A DNA stretch of 49,543 nt from an uncultured Ruminococcus sp. (GCA_905234535.1 CAJOII010000003.1:1-49543); one strand, 5' to 3'. Shown: positions 1-8,928, counted from the first letter of the stretch. The notes: a model not told the origin generated them from the sequence alone. Numbers and translations: made by a program.

Positions 1-647
1 GCGCCCGCTAAGGACCGCGACTTCGAGAAGGTGCCGATGACGAGGAGGTTGTCGTATTGATGGATCAGATCGATCGCGCTCTGTGAGCCGAAGTCGATAT
101 ATGCTTCGTCGATAACGACGATGTTCTCCCTGTTGCTCCTTACGATCTCTTCGATGCTATGGAGCGGCAGATATAATCCCGTCGGAGCGTTCGGGTTTGC
201 GATGAAGATCGTCCTGCCGATCCCGAGATAATCTTCTGTCCTGACGGAGAAGTCCTCAGAAAGCGGGATCTCGGTGTACTTGATCCGGTTTAGCTCTGCG
301 AACACGGGATAGAAGCCGTAGGTGATATCGGGAAACGCCGCGGGCGTGTCCTCATCACAGAACGCCATGAAGGCGAAGTTGAGCGCTTCGTCCGAGCCGT
401 TCGTAAAGAGTACCTCGTCTTGTCCGACAGGATAGATCTTACAGAACGCCTCTTTGAGCTTTACGCACTCGGGATCAGAGTAGAGCTGTAAAGACGCGAG
501 CGCCTCTCTCGCGCAGCTTTTCGCCTTCTCAGAGGGCGCAAAGGGCGACTCGTTCGTGTTGAGCTTTAAATAGCGCATATCCTTCGGCTGTTCGCCGGGG
601 ACATACGGCTCAAGCTCCCCATATCGTTTACTGAAGAATCTGCTCAT
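1..647 (-). CDS. hisC: Histidinol-phosphate aminotransferase, C-terminus cut by window edge
   Basis: PLP-dependent aminotransferase of histidine synthesis (imidazole acetol phosphate + Glu to histidinol phosphate). I translated it by hand from ATG at 647-645; it begins MSRFFSKRYGELEPYVPG and 215 codons are visible of the roughly 350 usual in the family. Visible family motifs are LNTNESPF near the N-terminus, NPNAPTG in the cofactor domain, DEAYIDF with the PLP-contacting Asp and Tyr, and TFSKSRSLAG with the presumed Schiff-base Lys209. The start overlaps the hisD stop by 4 bp (ATGA), so translation is coupled. It is the last visible gene of the yerC-hisZ-hisG-hisD-hisC operon, and more his genes may lie to the left. 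Confidence 0.93.
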   Translation of the reverse strand, partial: MSRFFSKRYGELEPYVPGEQPKDMRYLKLNTNESPFAPSEKAKSCAREALASLQLYSDPECVKLKEAFCKIYPVGQDEVLFTNGSDEALNFAFMAFCDEDTPAAFPDITYGFYPVFAELNRIKYTEIPLSEDFSVRTEDYLGIGRTIFIANPNAPTGLYLPLHSIEEIVRSNRENIVVIDEAYIDFGSQSAIDLIHQYDNLLVIGTFSKSRSLAG

Positions 648-1924
648 TTTTGATCCTCCAGACGGATGACCGCCGATCTCGCGTGGGCGGTAAGTCCCTC
701 TTTCTTCGCGAAATATTCGACATCGCGGGCGACCTTTCTGAGCGCGTCCGCAGTAAAATAGGTGTACTGGGTCTTCTTGGTGAAGTCGTCGACCGAGAGC
801 GGGCTTGAGAACCGCGCACTGCCCATGGTGGGGAGGGTGTGGTTCGGCCCTGCTAAATAGTCGCCCAACGCCTCGGGACAGTTCCTGCCTAAGAAGACAG
901 ACCCCGCGTGACGGATGCGGTCAAGATAGTCAAAGGGATTATCGACACACAGCTCTAAGTGCTCGGGGGCGATCTCGTTTGCGACATCGATCGCTTTCAT
1001 CAGGCTGTCGGTGACGATGATCTTGCCGTTGTTATCAACGGATGCGCGGGCGATCTCCTCGCGCTCAAGCGAGGACAGCTGGAGCTCGATCTCGTCCCTG
1101 ACCCGCTCTGCTAATTCTTCAGAGTTACACACCAGCACGGCGGAGGCTAACCTGTCATGCTCTGCCTGAGAGAGCAGATCCGCCGCTAAGTGACGGGGAT
1201 CGGAGTTCTCGTCCGAGACGATGAGGATCTCACTCGGTCCCGCGATCATATCGATGCTGACCTGACCGAAGACCTGCTTCTTCGCTTCGGCAACAAAGGC
1301 GTTGCCGGGGCCGACGATCTTGTCGACCTTCCCGATGCTCTCGGTACCGTATGCGAGAGCAGCGATCGCCTGCGCGCCGCCTACCTTGTAGATCTTATCG
1401 ATACCGGCGACCGACGCCGCGGCTAAAATCGCGGGATTCACCTTGCCGTTCTTCATCGGAGGGGTAACCATCACCACTTCTCTGACGCCGGCGATCTTCG
1501 CGGGGATCGCGTCCATCAGCACGGTGGAGGGATAGGCGGCGGTGCCGCCGGGGACATAGAGCCCGGCTCTGTCAACAGGAATCACCTTCTGCCCCATCAC
1601 GACGCCTTCTTCGTCGTTGATGATGAAGCTCCTCCTCACCTGTGCGGTGTGGAACTTGCGGATGTTCTCCGCCGCGCGCTCTAAAATTCGCAAGAACTCC
1701 GGCTCGGTGTACGCTATGGCTTCTTTCATCTCGTCCTCGGTGACTCTAAGTGTTGAAAGGCGCACGCCGTCAAACTTCTCGGTATACTGCAAGAGCGCTC
1801 TGTCGCCGTTCTGACGGACATTCGCGATGATGCCCGAGACGATCTCTTCTACATTCACCTCAGGGGTCACGCGGGCGAAGATCTCATCCGCCGCTACCTC
1901 TGAGAATTTCATAATCCTGATCAT
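644..1924 (-). CDS. hisD: Histidinol dehydrogenase
   Basis: Zn- and NAD-dependent enzyme oxidising L-histidinol to L-histidine in two steps; cytoplasmic. The 426 aa length is normal for the family. Seen in the sequence: VGPGNAFVAEAKKQVFG (NAD-binding region), IAGPSEILIVSDE, LLSQAEHD with the Zn-ligand Gln and His, the IAPEHLE segment with the catalytic Glu-His, and GPNHTLPTMGSARFSSPLS near the C-terminus. The start overlaps the hisG stop by 4 bp (ATGA), and the stop overlaps the hisC start in the same way. A second Met at residue 5 (MKFSEV) is a possible alternative start. Confidence 0.97.
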   Translation of the reverse strand: MIRIMKFSEVAADEIFARVTPEVNVEEIVSGIIANVRQNGDRALLQYTEKFDGVRLSTLRVTEDEMKEAIAYTEPEFLRILERAAENIRKFHTAQVRRSFIINDEEGVVMGQKVIPVDRAGLYVPGGTAAYPSTVLMDAIPAKIAGVREVVMVTPPMKNGKVNPAILAAASVAGIDKIYKVGGAQAIAALAYGTESIGKVDKIVGPGNAFVAEAKKQVFGQVSIDMIAGPSEILIVSDENSDPRHLAADLLSQAEHDRLASAVLVCNSEELAERVRDEIELQLSSLEREEIARASVDNNGKIIVTDSLMKAIDVANEIAPEHLELCVDNPFDYLDRIRHAGSVFLGRNCPEALGDYLAGPNHTLPTMGSARFSSPLSVDDFTKKTQYTYFTADALRKVARDVEYFAKKEGLTAHARSAVIRLEDQK

Positions 1925-2559
1925 TTCTGTTCCTCCAACTGTGCTCTGATAGAATCTCTGATCCGCTCGATCTGCGCCTTCTTGAACTGGAAGCTGCTCT
2001 TGTTCGAGATCAGGCGCGCGGAGATCGGGACGATCTCCTCGACCACCTCGAGATGGTTTTCACGGAGAGTGGTGCCGGTCTCGACGATATCGACGATGAC
2101 ATCCGACAGCCCTAAGATGGGCGCGATCTCGATCGACCCGTTCAGATGGATGATATCGATATCCCTGCCCTTGGAGGAGTAGAAGTCGGCGGCGATCTTC
2201 GAGAACTTCGTCGCGACTCTCAGCGTCCTCCTCTTGTCGTCACAGAAATCAGAAAGCGACGCGACCGCCATCTTACACCTGCCGATGCCGAGATCCAAAA
2301 GCTCATAGACCTCGGGCTCGTACTCAAGGAGGATATCCTTGCCCGCGACGCCGATGTCCGCGGCGCCGCGCTCGACATAGATCGCGACATCCGAAGGCTT
2401 GACCCAGAAATACCGCACCATGTGCTCCTTGTTCTCGAAGATCAGCTTGCGGTTGTTCTCTTTGATCGACGGACAGTCGAAGCCCGCCTTCTCAAACATA
2501 TCATACACGCGCTCGCCCAGTCTTCCCTTGGGCAGAGCGACATTGAGAAATTTACTCAT
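1921..2559 (-). CDS. hisG: ATP phosphoribosyltransferase, short form
   Basis: First enzyme of histidine synthesis (ATP + PRPP to phosphoribosyl-ATP). At 212 aa it is the short HisG form, which lacks the C-terminal regulatory domain and in known cases works as a hetero-octamer with HisZ. The N-terminus NVALPKGRLGERVYD, GAADIGVAGKDILLE and the PRPP-binding loop DVIVDIVETGTTLREN are typical. It overlaps the upstream hisZ by 8 bp and hisD by 4 bp. The presence of hisZ immediately upstream explains the missing regulatory domain. Confidence 0.96.
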   Translation of the reverse strand: MSKFLNVALPKGRLGERVYDMFEKAGFDCPSIKENNRKLIFENKEHMVRYFWVKPSDVAIYVERGAADIGVAGKDILLEYEPEVYELLDLGIGRCKMAVASLSDFCDDKRRTLRVATKFSKIAADFYSSKGRDIDIIHLNGSIEIAPILGLSDVIVDIVETGTTLRENHLEVVEEIVPISARLISNKSSFQFKKAQIERIRDSIRAQLEEQK

Positions 2560-3661
2560 CTGTATCCCTTCTGCTATGATAATTTATCAGTCTTCTGTAC
2601 CGAAGCTTCTTATCGTCCGCCTTCAGCGAGCGGACGCTCTCGCCCTGATTGATACAGCGCTCCATCTCATCTCTGAGCCGAGCGGGGTCTGTATCCTCGT
2701 CGTAGAGCAAAAGCACATCCACATCATAGGGATCATACTCCTCATCCACTCTCTCGAGCATATCAAGATAGACAGCGAAGCCCACGGCGTTTGAGCGGCG
2801 GTGCATCCTGCGCATCAGCTTGTCATACTGACCGCCCGAGAGCACGGACCCCGGCACTCCTTCGACGAAGCCCTTGAAGATGATGCCGTTGTAGTAGTTC
2901 CTGTCCGATACGACCGAGAAGTCAATCACGACCTTCTCCGATAAGGGAGAACCGCCAAATATCGACAGCGCCCGTCTGAGATCGTCCATCGGCTCCACAA
3001 CGCCCTGCCGCTCACACAGAAGAGCGATCCTGTCGATAACATCACAGATCTTGCCGTAGATACTCACAAGCTCTTCGAGCGGCTGCGCCCTTTCGACATC
3101 GATTCCATTTTTCTCACAGATCGTATGGATCTCATGGAGGTTCTTCTCGCTGACACAGCGGATGATCTCGTCCTGCACCGCTCTGTCCTCGGTGACACTG
3201 CCGACAAAACCAAGAAGGATATCAAGAGAAGAGACGGTGAGCACAAAGTCCTCTTTGATCTCAAGAAGGCTCTTTGCGGCAAGATAGAGACACTCGCCGA
3301 CAGCGAAGCTGTCGACATCGCCGATGCACTCGATCCCCGCCTGCATGATCTCCTTGAAGGTGCCGACTCCCTTAGAGACGCGGTAGACATTCTCGTTATA
3401 ATAGAGCTTCTCAGTCCTGCCGTTTAAGGCACGGTTGTTCTTGATGATGGAGAGGGTGACATCGGGCTTTAATGCTTTTAATTTGCCGTTCGTATCGGTA
3501 AAGGTGATGACAGAATCCGAGATCAGAAAGTCTTTATTCCTCGAATACAGATCATATTCTTCGAACTTGCCCATCTGATAAGGGGTATAGCCGTAGCGTT
3601 TATATAATGATCTCAGCGCGTAGACGATGCGCTCGGTAGGGGTGAAAACCTTCTTATCCAT
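2552..3661 (-). CDS. hisZ: ATP phosphoribosyltransferase regulatory subunit
   Basis: HisRS-like paralogue that lacks tRNA charging and acts as the regulatory, histidine-sensing partner of short HisG. The 369 aa protein keeps the class II synthetase core: motif-2-like LKPDVTLSIIKNN, YYNENVYRV, GIECIGDVD, and the later YYNGIIFKGF and LSGGQYDKLM segments. It lacks the C-terminal anticodon-binding domain of true HisRS, which separates it from hisS. It overlaps yerC by 8 bp and hisG by 8 bp. Length is normal for Firmicutes HisZ (about 370-400 aa). Confidence 0.94.
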   Translation of the reverse strand: MDKKVFTPTERIVYALRSLYKRYGYTPYQMGKFEEYDLYSRNKDFLISDSVITFTDTNGKLKALKPDVTLSIIKNNRALNGRTEKLYYNENVYRVSKGVGTFKEIMQAGIECIGDVDSFAVGECLYLAAKSLLEIKEDFVLTVSSLDILLGFVGSVTEDRAVQDEIIRCVSEKNLHEIHTICEKNGIDVERAQPLEELVSIYGKICDVIDRIALLCERQGVVEPMDDLRRALSIFGGSPLSEKVVIDFSVVSDRNYYNGIIFKGFVEGVPGSVLSGGQYDKLMRRMHRRSNAVGFAVYLDMLERVDEEYDPYDVDVLLLYDEDTDPARLRDEMERCINQGESVRSLKADDKKLRYRRLINYHSRRDTDE

Positions 3662-3956
3662 TCTGTCTGTCCCCCTCTTCGAGCTTTTTGAGCATCTCCT
3701 GATAGCCGCCCGCGCCGTAGTTGAGACAGCGGGAGACCCTGCTGATGGTGGCGGTGGAGACGCCGGTCTTCTCGGAGATCTTCTGGTAGCTGATGCCCTG
3801 ATCGATCATCTCGGCAGTCATGAGCCGCTGCGCCATATCCCCGATCTCTTTGATGGTGCAGAGATCATCAAAGAAGCGATAGCATTCTTCTCTGCTTTGG
3901 AGCATCAGGATCGCATCAAACAGCCGATCGACCGATTCGCTCTTAAAATTTCGCAT
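3654..3956 (-). CDS. yerC: YerC/YecD-family TrpR-like transcriptional regulator
   Basis: Small DNA-binding protein (100 aa) of the TrpR-like YerC/YecD family. The second half holds a helix-turn-helix: MTAEMIDQGISYQKISEKTG followed by VSTATISRVSRCLNYG. An upstream GAGG lies about 8 nt before the ATG. It is the first gene of the his operon and overlaps hisZ by 8 bp. In several Firmicutes this family is associated with histidine genes and has been proposed as a his repressor (called HisR). The promoter palindrome at 3999-4016 would be the natural autoregulatory target; that link is inferred. Confidence 0.88.
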   Translation of the reverse strand: MRNFKSESVDRLFDAILMLQSREECYRFFDDLCTIKEIGDMAQRLMTAEMIDQGISYQKISEKTGVSTATISRVSRCLNYGAGGYQEMLKKLEEGDRQNG

Positions 3957-3990
3957 AAATCTGCCTCAATTCTTTCAGTGTTGCTCTGTT

Positions 3991-4019
3991 ATATTATCAC
4001 TTTATCATAGTAAAGTCAA
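3991..4019 (-). promoter_or_regulatory. Promoter of yerC-his operon
   Basis: On the minus strand TTGACT (4019-4014), a 17 bp spacer and TAATAT (3996-3991) form a near-consensus sigma-A promoter about 35 bp upstream of the yerC ATG. The spacer contains the palindrome listed separately. Confidence 0.85.
3999..4016. promoter_or_regulatory. Candidate operator palindrome in his promoter
   Basis: Perfect 6 bp arms ACTTTA and TAAAGT are separated by TCATAG; 14 of 18 positions are symmetric. It fills the -35/-10 spacer and touches the -35, the position expected for a repressor site. The most likely binder is the TrpR-like YerC encoded just downstream; this is inferred. Confidence 0.6.
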
Positions 4020-4111
4020 GAAGTTTTTCCAAGTTTCAGTCTTTTGCCGAATAGCTCGTACCGTCAGGCGAACATTTTAGATATAATGCATGGTTCTCGT
4101 ATACAACGCCC

Positions 4112-4130
4112 AAATTATGAATTATGCATT
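4112..4130. repeat. 19 bp direct repeat flanking dapL, copy 1
   Basis: AAATTATGAATTATGCATT, found again in the same orientation at 5367-5385 on the other side of dapL. It contains the palindromic ATGCAT. Confidence 0.85.
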
Positions 4131-4131
4131 A

Positions 4132-4157
4132 TTAAAAACCGCCCCCTTACGGGAGCG
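4132..4157 (-). terminator. Rho-independent terminator after dapL
   Basis: In the minus-strand transcript CGCUCCC-GUAA-GGGGGCG forms a 7 bp stem (one G-U) with a GUAA tetraloop, followed by G and UUUUU. It starts 14 nt after the dapL stop. Confidence 0.8.
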
Positions 4158-4170
4158 ATCTTTTTCCTCT

Positions 4171-5352
4171 TTATTTACTGAGCAGCTTCTTGATCCTCTC
4201 CACCGCTTCGATGGTGTTCTCACGGTCGCCGAAGGAGGTCAGCCTAAAGTAGCCTTTGCCGCATTCGCCGAAGCCCTCGCCGGGGGTACCGACCACCTGC
4301 GCGTTTGAAAGAAGATAGTCGAAGAACTCCCATGAGCCCATGCCGTTCGGGCATCTAAGCCAGATGTAGGGAGAGTTCTTGCCGCCGGTGTAGTAGATGC
4401 CGAGCTCATCCATCGCGTCACAGATGATCCTCGCGTTCTCCTTATAATAGTCGAGGTTCTCTTTGATCTGTCTCTGTCCCTCTTCGGAGAAGACCGCCGC
4501 GGCGGCGCACTGGACGGGATAGGAGACGCCGTTGAACTTGGTGGCTTCTCTTCTGTACCAGAGCTTGTAGATGTTATGTCCGTCGCGCTCGAGCTCCTTC
4601 GGAACGACGGTATAGCCGCAGCGTGTACCGGTAAAGCCCGCTGTCTTAGACAATGAGCAGAACTCGATCGCGCACTGTCTCGCGCCGTCGATCGCGAAGA
4701 TCGAACGGGGACAGTCGTCGGTGATAAACGCCTCATACGCGCAGTCGTAGAGGATGATCGCATCGTTTTTCAGCGCATAATCGACCCAGATCTTCAGCTG
4801 ATCGGCGGTGTACGCGGCGCCTGTCGGGTTATTCGGAGAGCACAGATAAATGATGTCCGCCTGAACGCTCTCGTCGGGCATCGCGCAGAAGCCGTTCTCC
4901 TCGGTAGAGGGAGCATAGACGATCTTTCGCCCAGCCATGATGTTCGAGTCGACATAAACGGGATAGACCGGATCGGTCACGAGCACCGTGTTCTCCGTTC
5001 CGAAGATGTCGCCGATGTTGCCGGTGTCACTCTTCGCGCCGTCGGAGATAAAGATCTCGTCCTTATCAACGCTGACGCCGAAGGAAGCGTAATAATTCGA
5101 CACCGCTTCTCTGACAAAGGCATAGCCCTCACAGACGGGATAGCCCTTGAAGGTCTCTTTCACACCGAGCTCATCGGCGCCCTTCTTCAGCGCGTCGACC
5201 ACGACGGGAGCTAAAGGCAAGGTGACATCGCCGATGCCTAATTTGATCACCTTCTGATCGGGATGCTCCTCGATGTACCCCGCGGTGCGCTTCGCGATCT
5301 CCGCGAAGAGATAGTTCGGTACCAAGTTGTCAAAATTTCTGTTTACTTTCAT
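4171..5352 (-). CDS. dapL: LL-diaminopimelate aminotransferase
   Basis: PLP enzyme converting tetrahydrodipicolinate + Glu directly to LL-diaminopimelate, bypassing the succinylated or acetylated DapD/E/C route for lysine and cell-wall DAP. The 393 aa length is typical. Seen: N-terminal NRNFDNLVPNYLFAEI, LGIGDVTLPL, CSPNNPTGAAYT, and SLSKTAGFTGTRCG with the presumed PLP Lys236; the C-terminus has YFRLTSFG. DapF lies upstream on the same strand and acts next in the pathway. No clear promoter precedes it, so it may depend on dapF transcription through the structured spacer. Two identical 19 bp direct repeats flank the gene. Confidence 0.97.
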   Translation of the reverse strand: MKVNRNFDNLVPNYLFAEIAKRTAGYIEEHPDQKVIKLGIGDVTLPLAPVVVDALKKGADELGVKETFKGYPVCEGYAFVREAVSNYYASFGVSVDKDEIFISDGAKSDTGNIGDIFGTENTVLVTDPVYPVYVDSNIMAGRKIVYAPSTEENGFCAMPDESVQADIIYLCSPNNPTGAAYTADQLKIWVDYALKNDAIILYDCAYEAFITDDCPRSIFAIDGARQCAIEFCSLSKTAGFTGTRCGYTVVPKELERDGHNIYKLWYRREATKFNGVSYPVQCAAAAVFSEEGQRQIKENLDYYKENARIICDAMDELGIYYTGGKNSPYIWLRCPNGMGSWEFFDYLLSNAQVVGTPGEGFGECGKGYFRLTSFGDRENTIEAVERIKKLLSK

Positions 5353-5657
5353 CTTCTCACCTTCCGAAATTATGAATTATGCATTTATCTCCATGTCACG
5401 CCTTCGTCGTCGCTCGCCGTACTTGCCGAAAGTGGTCAAGAGTGACCGCTTTCTCAGCTCGTGTGGCGGCTCCTCCTCTCCCAAAAACGCAGGGGCGTTT
5501 TTGGGTACCCGAACCCTCCGCTGATCCTCGTATAACTCCTGCTTAAACAATCCGCCGGACACCTTGTGTCCTTTGGGCGGTACCGTCTCAATTTGTATAA
5601 CGGGCTCTCCGCAACTCCACGAGTTGTGGGGAGAGGACGAACGGCGAAGCGAGTACA
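5353..5657. other. Hairpin-rich spacer between dapF and dapL
   Basis: No credible gene lies in this roughly 300 bp stretch. It holds the second 19 bp dapL-flanking repeat (5367-5385), a perfect 11 bp stem CCCAAAAACGC/GCGTTTTTGGG with loop AGGG (5480-5505), a nested stem of CCGCC + GGACAC with GTGTCC + GGCGG (5552-5580), and an imperfect TCTCC-CAACT/AGTTG-GGAGA stem (5609-5637). The first has T-runs in its stem and could attenuate transcription. The composition suggests a palindromic repeat element rather than coding DNA; the short ORF across it has no recognisable content. Confidence 0.6.
5367..5385. repeat. 19 bp direct repeat flanking dapL, copy 2
   Basis: Identical to 4112-4130 (AAATTATGAATTATGCATT) and in the same orientation, 15 bp upstream of the dapL start. 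Confidence 0.85.
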
Positions 5658-5680
5658 GAAATGACCGATCAGGTCATTTC
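5658..5680 (-). other. Hairpin overlapping the dapF stop codon
   Basis: Perfect 9 bp stem GAAATGACC/GGTCATTTC with a 5 nt loop; the dapF stop codon lies in the loop. Only UUUC follows in the stem and there is no clear U-tract, so it may be an RNA-stabilising or attenuating stem rather than a full terminator. Confidence 0.5.
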
Positions 5681-6562
5681 ATCGAGCAGAGCCGATGAGG
5701 ACGAGACTGCGAGCCTCGGCGCTTCTACTTCTCCCTCAAATACCGTCTCAGCGGGTCCCGTCATCATCACGGTCTCGTCGGTATAGCGAATCAGCAAATC
5801 GCCGCCTCTGAGGTGGACGGTGATGTCCTCGCCCTTTTCGCAGAGGCCGCACTCACACGCCGCGGCGACACAAGCACACGCGCCGGTGCCGCAGGCTAAG
5901 GTCTCGCCCGAGCCGCGCTCCCATACGCGCATCTTCAGGGTATGGCGGTCGATCACCTCGACGAACTCGGTATTCACCCGATCGGGGAAGATCGCATGGC
6001 GCTCGAAGAGCGGCCCGATCTTCTCGATCTCGATCGCTTCGGTATCCTCGACAAAGGTCACACAGTGGGGATTCCCCATCGAGACAGCGGTCACCTTGAA
6101 CTCATTCGATCCGACTAAGATCGGACGGTCCATCATCCGCTCCCCGTCAAAGAGGACGGGGATCTCTGAGGGAGTGAACACCGCCTTGCCCATATCGACC
6201 TCGGCGCTTTTTACCTTGCCGTCTTCCACCGTCAGGCGGAGCGTCTTAACGCCGCTCAGGGTCTCGATCGAGACAGTGGTCTTTGAAGCGGGTACAAGCC
6301 GCTTATCATAGATGAACTTGCCGACGCATCGAATGCCGTTTCCGCACATCATACCCTCACTGCCGTCCGCGTTGAACATCCGCATCTTCGCATCCGCTTT
6401 GTCGCTGTCGCAGATGAGGATCACGCCGTCGCCGCCGATGCCGAACCTGCGGTCGGAGAGCGAGAGGGCGAGCTGCTCGGGATGCTCGATCTCCTGATGG
6501 ATCGCGTCAAAGTAAATATAGTCGTTTCCGATGCCGTGCATCTTCGTAAATTTCAGTTTCAT
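5669..6562 (-). CDS. dapF: Diaminopimelate epimerase
   Basis: Cofactor-independent epimerase converting LL-DAP to meso-DAP for lysine and peptidoglycan. The two catalytic cysteines are visible: Cys73 in MMCGNGIRC and Cys224 in ETLACGTGACA. FTKMHGIGNDYIYFD at the N-terminus and MGNPHCVTFVED in the middle are family signatures. At 297 aa it is about 20 residues longer than usual, with an extra C-terminal tail. AAAGGTG precedes the ATG. A consensus promoter lies just upstream, and dapL follows on the same strand. Confidence 0.97.
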   Translation of the reverse strand: MKLKFTKMHGIGNDYIYFDAIHQEIEHPEQLALSLSDRRFGIGGDGVILICDSDKADAKMRMFNADGSEGMMCGNGIRCVGKFIYDKRLVPASKTTVSIETLSGVKTLRLTVEDGKVKSAEVDMGKAVFTPSEIPVLFDGERMMDRPILVGSNEFKVTAVSMGNPHCVTFVEDTEAIEIEKIGPLFERHAIFPDRVNTEFVEVIDRHTLKMRVWERGSGETLACGTGACACVAAACECGLCEKGEDITVHLRGGDLLIRYTDETVMMTGPAETVFEGEVEAPRLAVSSSSALLDEMT

Positions 6563-6584
6563 AATATCACCTTTATTCCAATAT

Positions 6585-6613
6585 ATTATATATGATGCGG
6601 ATTATAATGTCAA
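6585..6613 (-). promoter_or_regulatory. Promoter of dapF
   Basis: Perfect consensus sigma-A promoter on the minus strand: TTGACA (6613-6608), 17 bp spacer, TATAAT (6590-6585), giving a leader of about 15-20 nt. Confidence 0.92.
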
Positions 6614-6629
6614 CCTTGCGGCTGTTACA

Positions 6630-6716
6630 GTTGTCAGTTTTCAGTTCTCAGTTGTAGGGCAAGGCGCCCACGACTTGCCGAAAAAGCCTCCCCTGCCCTA
6701 AGGGGAAGCTCTGTCC
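6630..6716. repeat. Dispersed palindromic intergenic repeat, copy 1
   Basis: A CAGTTGTCAGTTTTCAGTTC run leads into TGTAGGGCAAG (6653-6663), a 10 nt loop and CTTGCC (6674-6679), then a second hairpin CCCCT/AGGGG. The first palindrome is an opposite-orientation relative of 16792-16822, with one extra C in the loop and a truncated distal arm. It lies between the divergent dapF and glnN promoters. Confidence 0.75.
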
Positions 6717-6756
6717 CACGGCATCCCTTATCTTCTTTATTCTCTATCCTGTGTTC

Positions 6757-6785
6757 TTGACAACATTTTATTATTATAATATACT
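6757..6785 (+). promoter_or_regulatory. Promoter of glnN
   Basis: TTGACA (6757-6762), 17 bp spacer, TATACT (6780-6785); start codon 46 bp downstream, preceded by TTGGAGG. Confidence 0.88.
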
Positions 6786-6831
6786 TTAGAATAATGAAAA
6801 GGTATATGAAATCACCTTTGGAGGTATCAGT

Positions 6832-8928
6832 ATGACGAATGTACCCGGCATCTTCGCCGAGAATGTATTCAACGAACAGACGATGCGCGAGCGGCTGCCC
6901 GAGCAGACCTATATGGCTTTTCGCGAAGCGATCGAGGGCGGAAACCCCTTAGATATCTCTGTCGCCAACACCATCGCCGACGCGATGAAGGACTGGGCGA
7001 TCGAGAAGGGCTGCACCCACTATACCCACTGGTTCCAGCCGATGACCGGCGTCACCGCGGAGAAGCACGACTCCTTCCTCACCCCTTCGGACAGCGGCAA
7101 GGTGATCATGGAATTTAGCGGCAAAGAGCTCATCAAGGGCGAGCCCGACGCCTCTTCCTTCCCCTCCGGCGGCATCCGCGCCACCTTTGAGGCGAGAGGC
7201 TACACCACATGGGATCCCACCTCCTACGCCTTTGTCAAAGGCAACACCTTATGTATTCCCACCGCCTTTATGTCTTATACCGGCGATGTCCTCGACAAGA
7301 AGACCCCTCTGTTGCGCTCGATGGACAGGATCAACCACGAAGCGGTCAGGATCCTTCATCTCTTCGGCAAGGAGGATGTCACCCGCGTAGACGCGACCGT
7401 CGGCCCCGAGCAGGAGTACTTCCTGATCGATCGAAAGCTATATGACAGAAGAAAAGACTTAAGATATACCGGCCGCACCCTGTTCGGCGCGCGCCCTCCG
7501 AAGGGCCAGCAGCTTGACGACCATTACTTCGGCGCGATCAAGGACAGGGTATCGGACTTTATGGCAGAGCTCGACGAGGAGCTGTGGAAACTTGGCATCT
7601 ACGCGAAGACCGAGCACAACGAAGTCGCGCCCGCGCAGCATGAGCTCGCGCCCGTGTTCACCTCCGTCAATATCGCCGCCGACCACAACCAGCTGACGAT
7701 GGAGCTGATGAAGCGCATCGCGCAGAAGCACAACATGGCGTGTCTCTTGCATGAGAAGCCCTTCAAGGGCGTCAACGGCTCGGGCAAGCACAACAACTGG
7801 TCGCTCTCCACCAATACCGGAGAAAATCTCTTAAAACCCGGCAAGAAGCCCGAGGAGAACACCCAGTTCCTCCTCTTCCTCGCCGCGGTCATCAAGGGCG
7901 TGGATGAGTATCAGGATCTTCTTCGGCTCTCTGTCGCGACAGCGGGCAACGATCACCGATTAGGCGGTGATGAAGCGCCCCCCGCAATCATCTCGATGTT
8001 CCTGGGCGACGATCTCGAAGCGGTCGTCGACGCGATCATCAAGAGAGAGGACTATGAGTCTCAGGGCAAGGTGATGATGGAGACAGGCGCCGAGAGCCTG
8101 CCCGCGATCAAAAAGGACACCACCGACAGAAACCGCACCTCGCCCTTCGCCTTTACGGGCAACAAGTTTGAGTTCCGCTCTCTGGGCTCCGCGCTCAACA
8201 TCTCCTGCCCGAATATCATGCTTAACACCATCATCGCCGATGAGCTCAAAGAGTTTGCCGATGAATTAGAGGGCAAGAAGAACTTTGAGTCCGCGTGCAG
8301 AAGGCTCATCCGCAAGACCTTCAAGGAGCATAAGCGCATCATCTTCAACGGCGACGGCTATGCCGACGAGTGGGAGGCGGAAGCAAAGAAGAGAAAGCTC
8401 TTAAACCTGCGCTCCACCCCCGAGGCGCTCAAACACTACAACGACGAAAAAAATGTTGCGCTCTTCGAGAGGAATCATGTCTTTACCCGCAGAGAGATCG
8501 AGGCAAGGCAGGAGATCCTCTTGGACAATTACATCAAGATCATCAACTTAGAAGCCCTAACGATGCTCGACATGGCGAAAAAGGACATATTCCCCGCGGT
8601 GTCGCGCTTTACCGCAGAGCTTGCGAAGAATATCAGCGCGAAGACCGCCGTCAGCGACAAGATCCCCACCGCGGCGGAGGAGAAGCTCTTGGAGAAGCTC
8701 AGCCACCTGCTCTGCGCGTTCTGTGACAAGATCGACGAGCTCGAGGGAGAGCTTCCCGGCGCGAAGGAGTTCGAGAGAGATAAAGGAAGGTGTGCCGAGT
8801 TCTACTGCGACACCGTCTTCGACACCATGCAGGAGCTCAGGGCGATCTCCGATGAGATGGAGATGTCCACCGACGCAAAGTTCTGGCCGTATCCGTCATA
8901 CGGCGAGCTTCTGTTCTCCGTTCAATAA
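6832..8928 (+). CDS. glnN: Glutamine synthetase type III
   Basis: ATP-dependent ammonia assimilation (Glu + NH3 to Gln). At 698 aa it matches the large GSIII class rather than the 440-470 aa GSI. Family segments seen: [27 protein letters not shown], the Glu-rich metal site [18 protein letters not shown], and [20 protein letters not shown], with [14 protein letters not shown] further on. GGAGG lies 7 nt before the ATG. A lipoprotein gene follows after 29 bp. Ammonia released by the nearby purine-degradation island would be a fitting substrate (inference). Confidence 0.97.
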   Translation: MTNVPGIFAENVFNEQTMRERLPEQTYMAFREAIEGGNPLDISVANTIADAMKDWAIEKGCTHYTHWFQPMTGVTAEKHDSFLTPSDSGKVIMEFSGKELIKGEPDASSFPSGGIRATFEARGYTTWDPTSYAFVKGNTLCIPTAFMSYTGDVLDKKTPLLRSMDRINHEAVRILHLFGKEDVTRVDATVGPEQEYFLIDRKLYDRRKDLRYTGRTLFGARPPKGQQLDDHYFGAIKDRVSDFMAELDEELWKLGIYAKTEHNEVAPAQHELAPVFTSVNIAADHNQLTMELMKRIAQKHNMACLLHEKPFKGVNGSGKHNNWSLSTNTGENLLKPGKKPEENTQFLLFLAAVIKGVDEYQDLLRLSVATAGNDHRLGGDEAPPAIISMFLGDDLEAVVDAIIKREDYESQGKVMMETGAESLPAIKKDTTDRNRTSPFAFTGNKFEFRSLGSALNISCPNIMLNTIIADELKEFADELEGKKNFESACRRLIRKTFKEHKRIIFNGDGYADEWEAEAKKRKLLNLRSTPEALKHYNDEKNVALFERNHVFTRREIEARQEILLDNYIKIINLEALTMLDMAKKDIFPAVSRFTAELAKNISAKTAVSDKIPTAAEEKLLEKLSHLLCAFCDKIDELEGELPGAKEFERDKGRCAEFYCDTVFDTMQELRAISDEMEMSTDAKFWPYPSYGELLFSVQ

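Noticed and set aside
5377..5562. Small gene of 61 codons between dapF and dapL
   Set aside because: It spans the hairpins and repeat, is rich in Arg/Glu from GC-skewed spacer, and has no ribosome site or recognisable motif.
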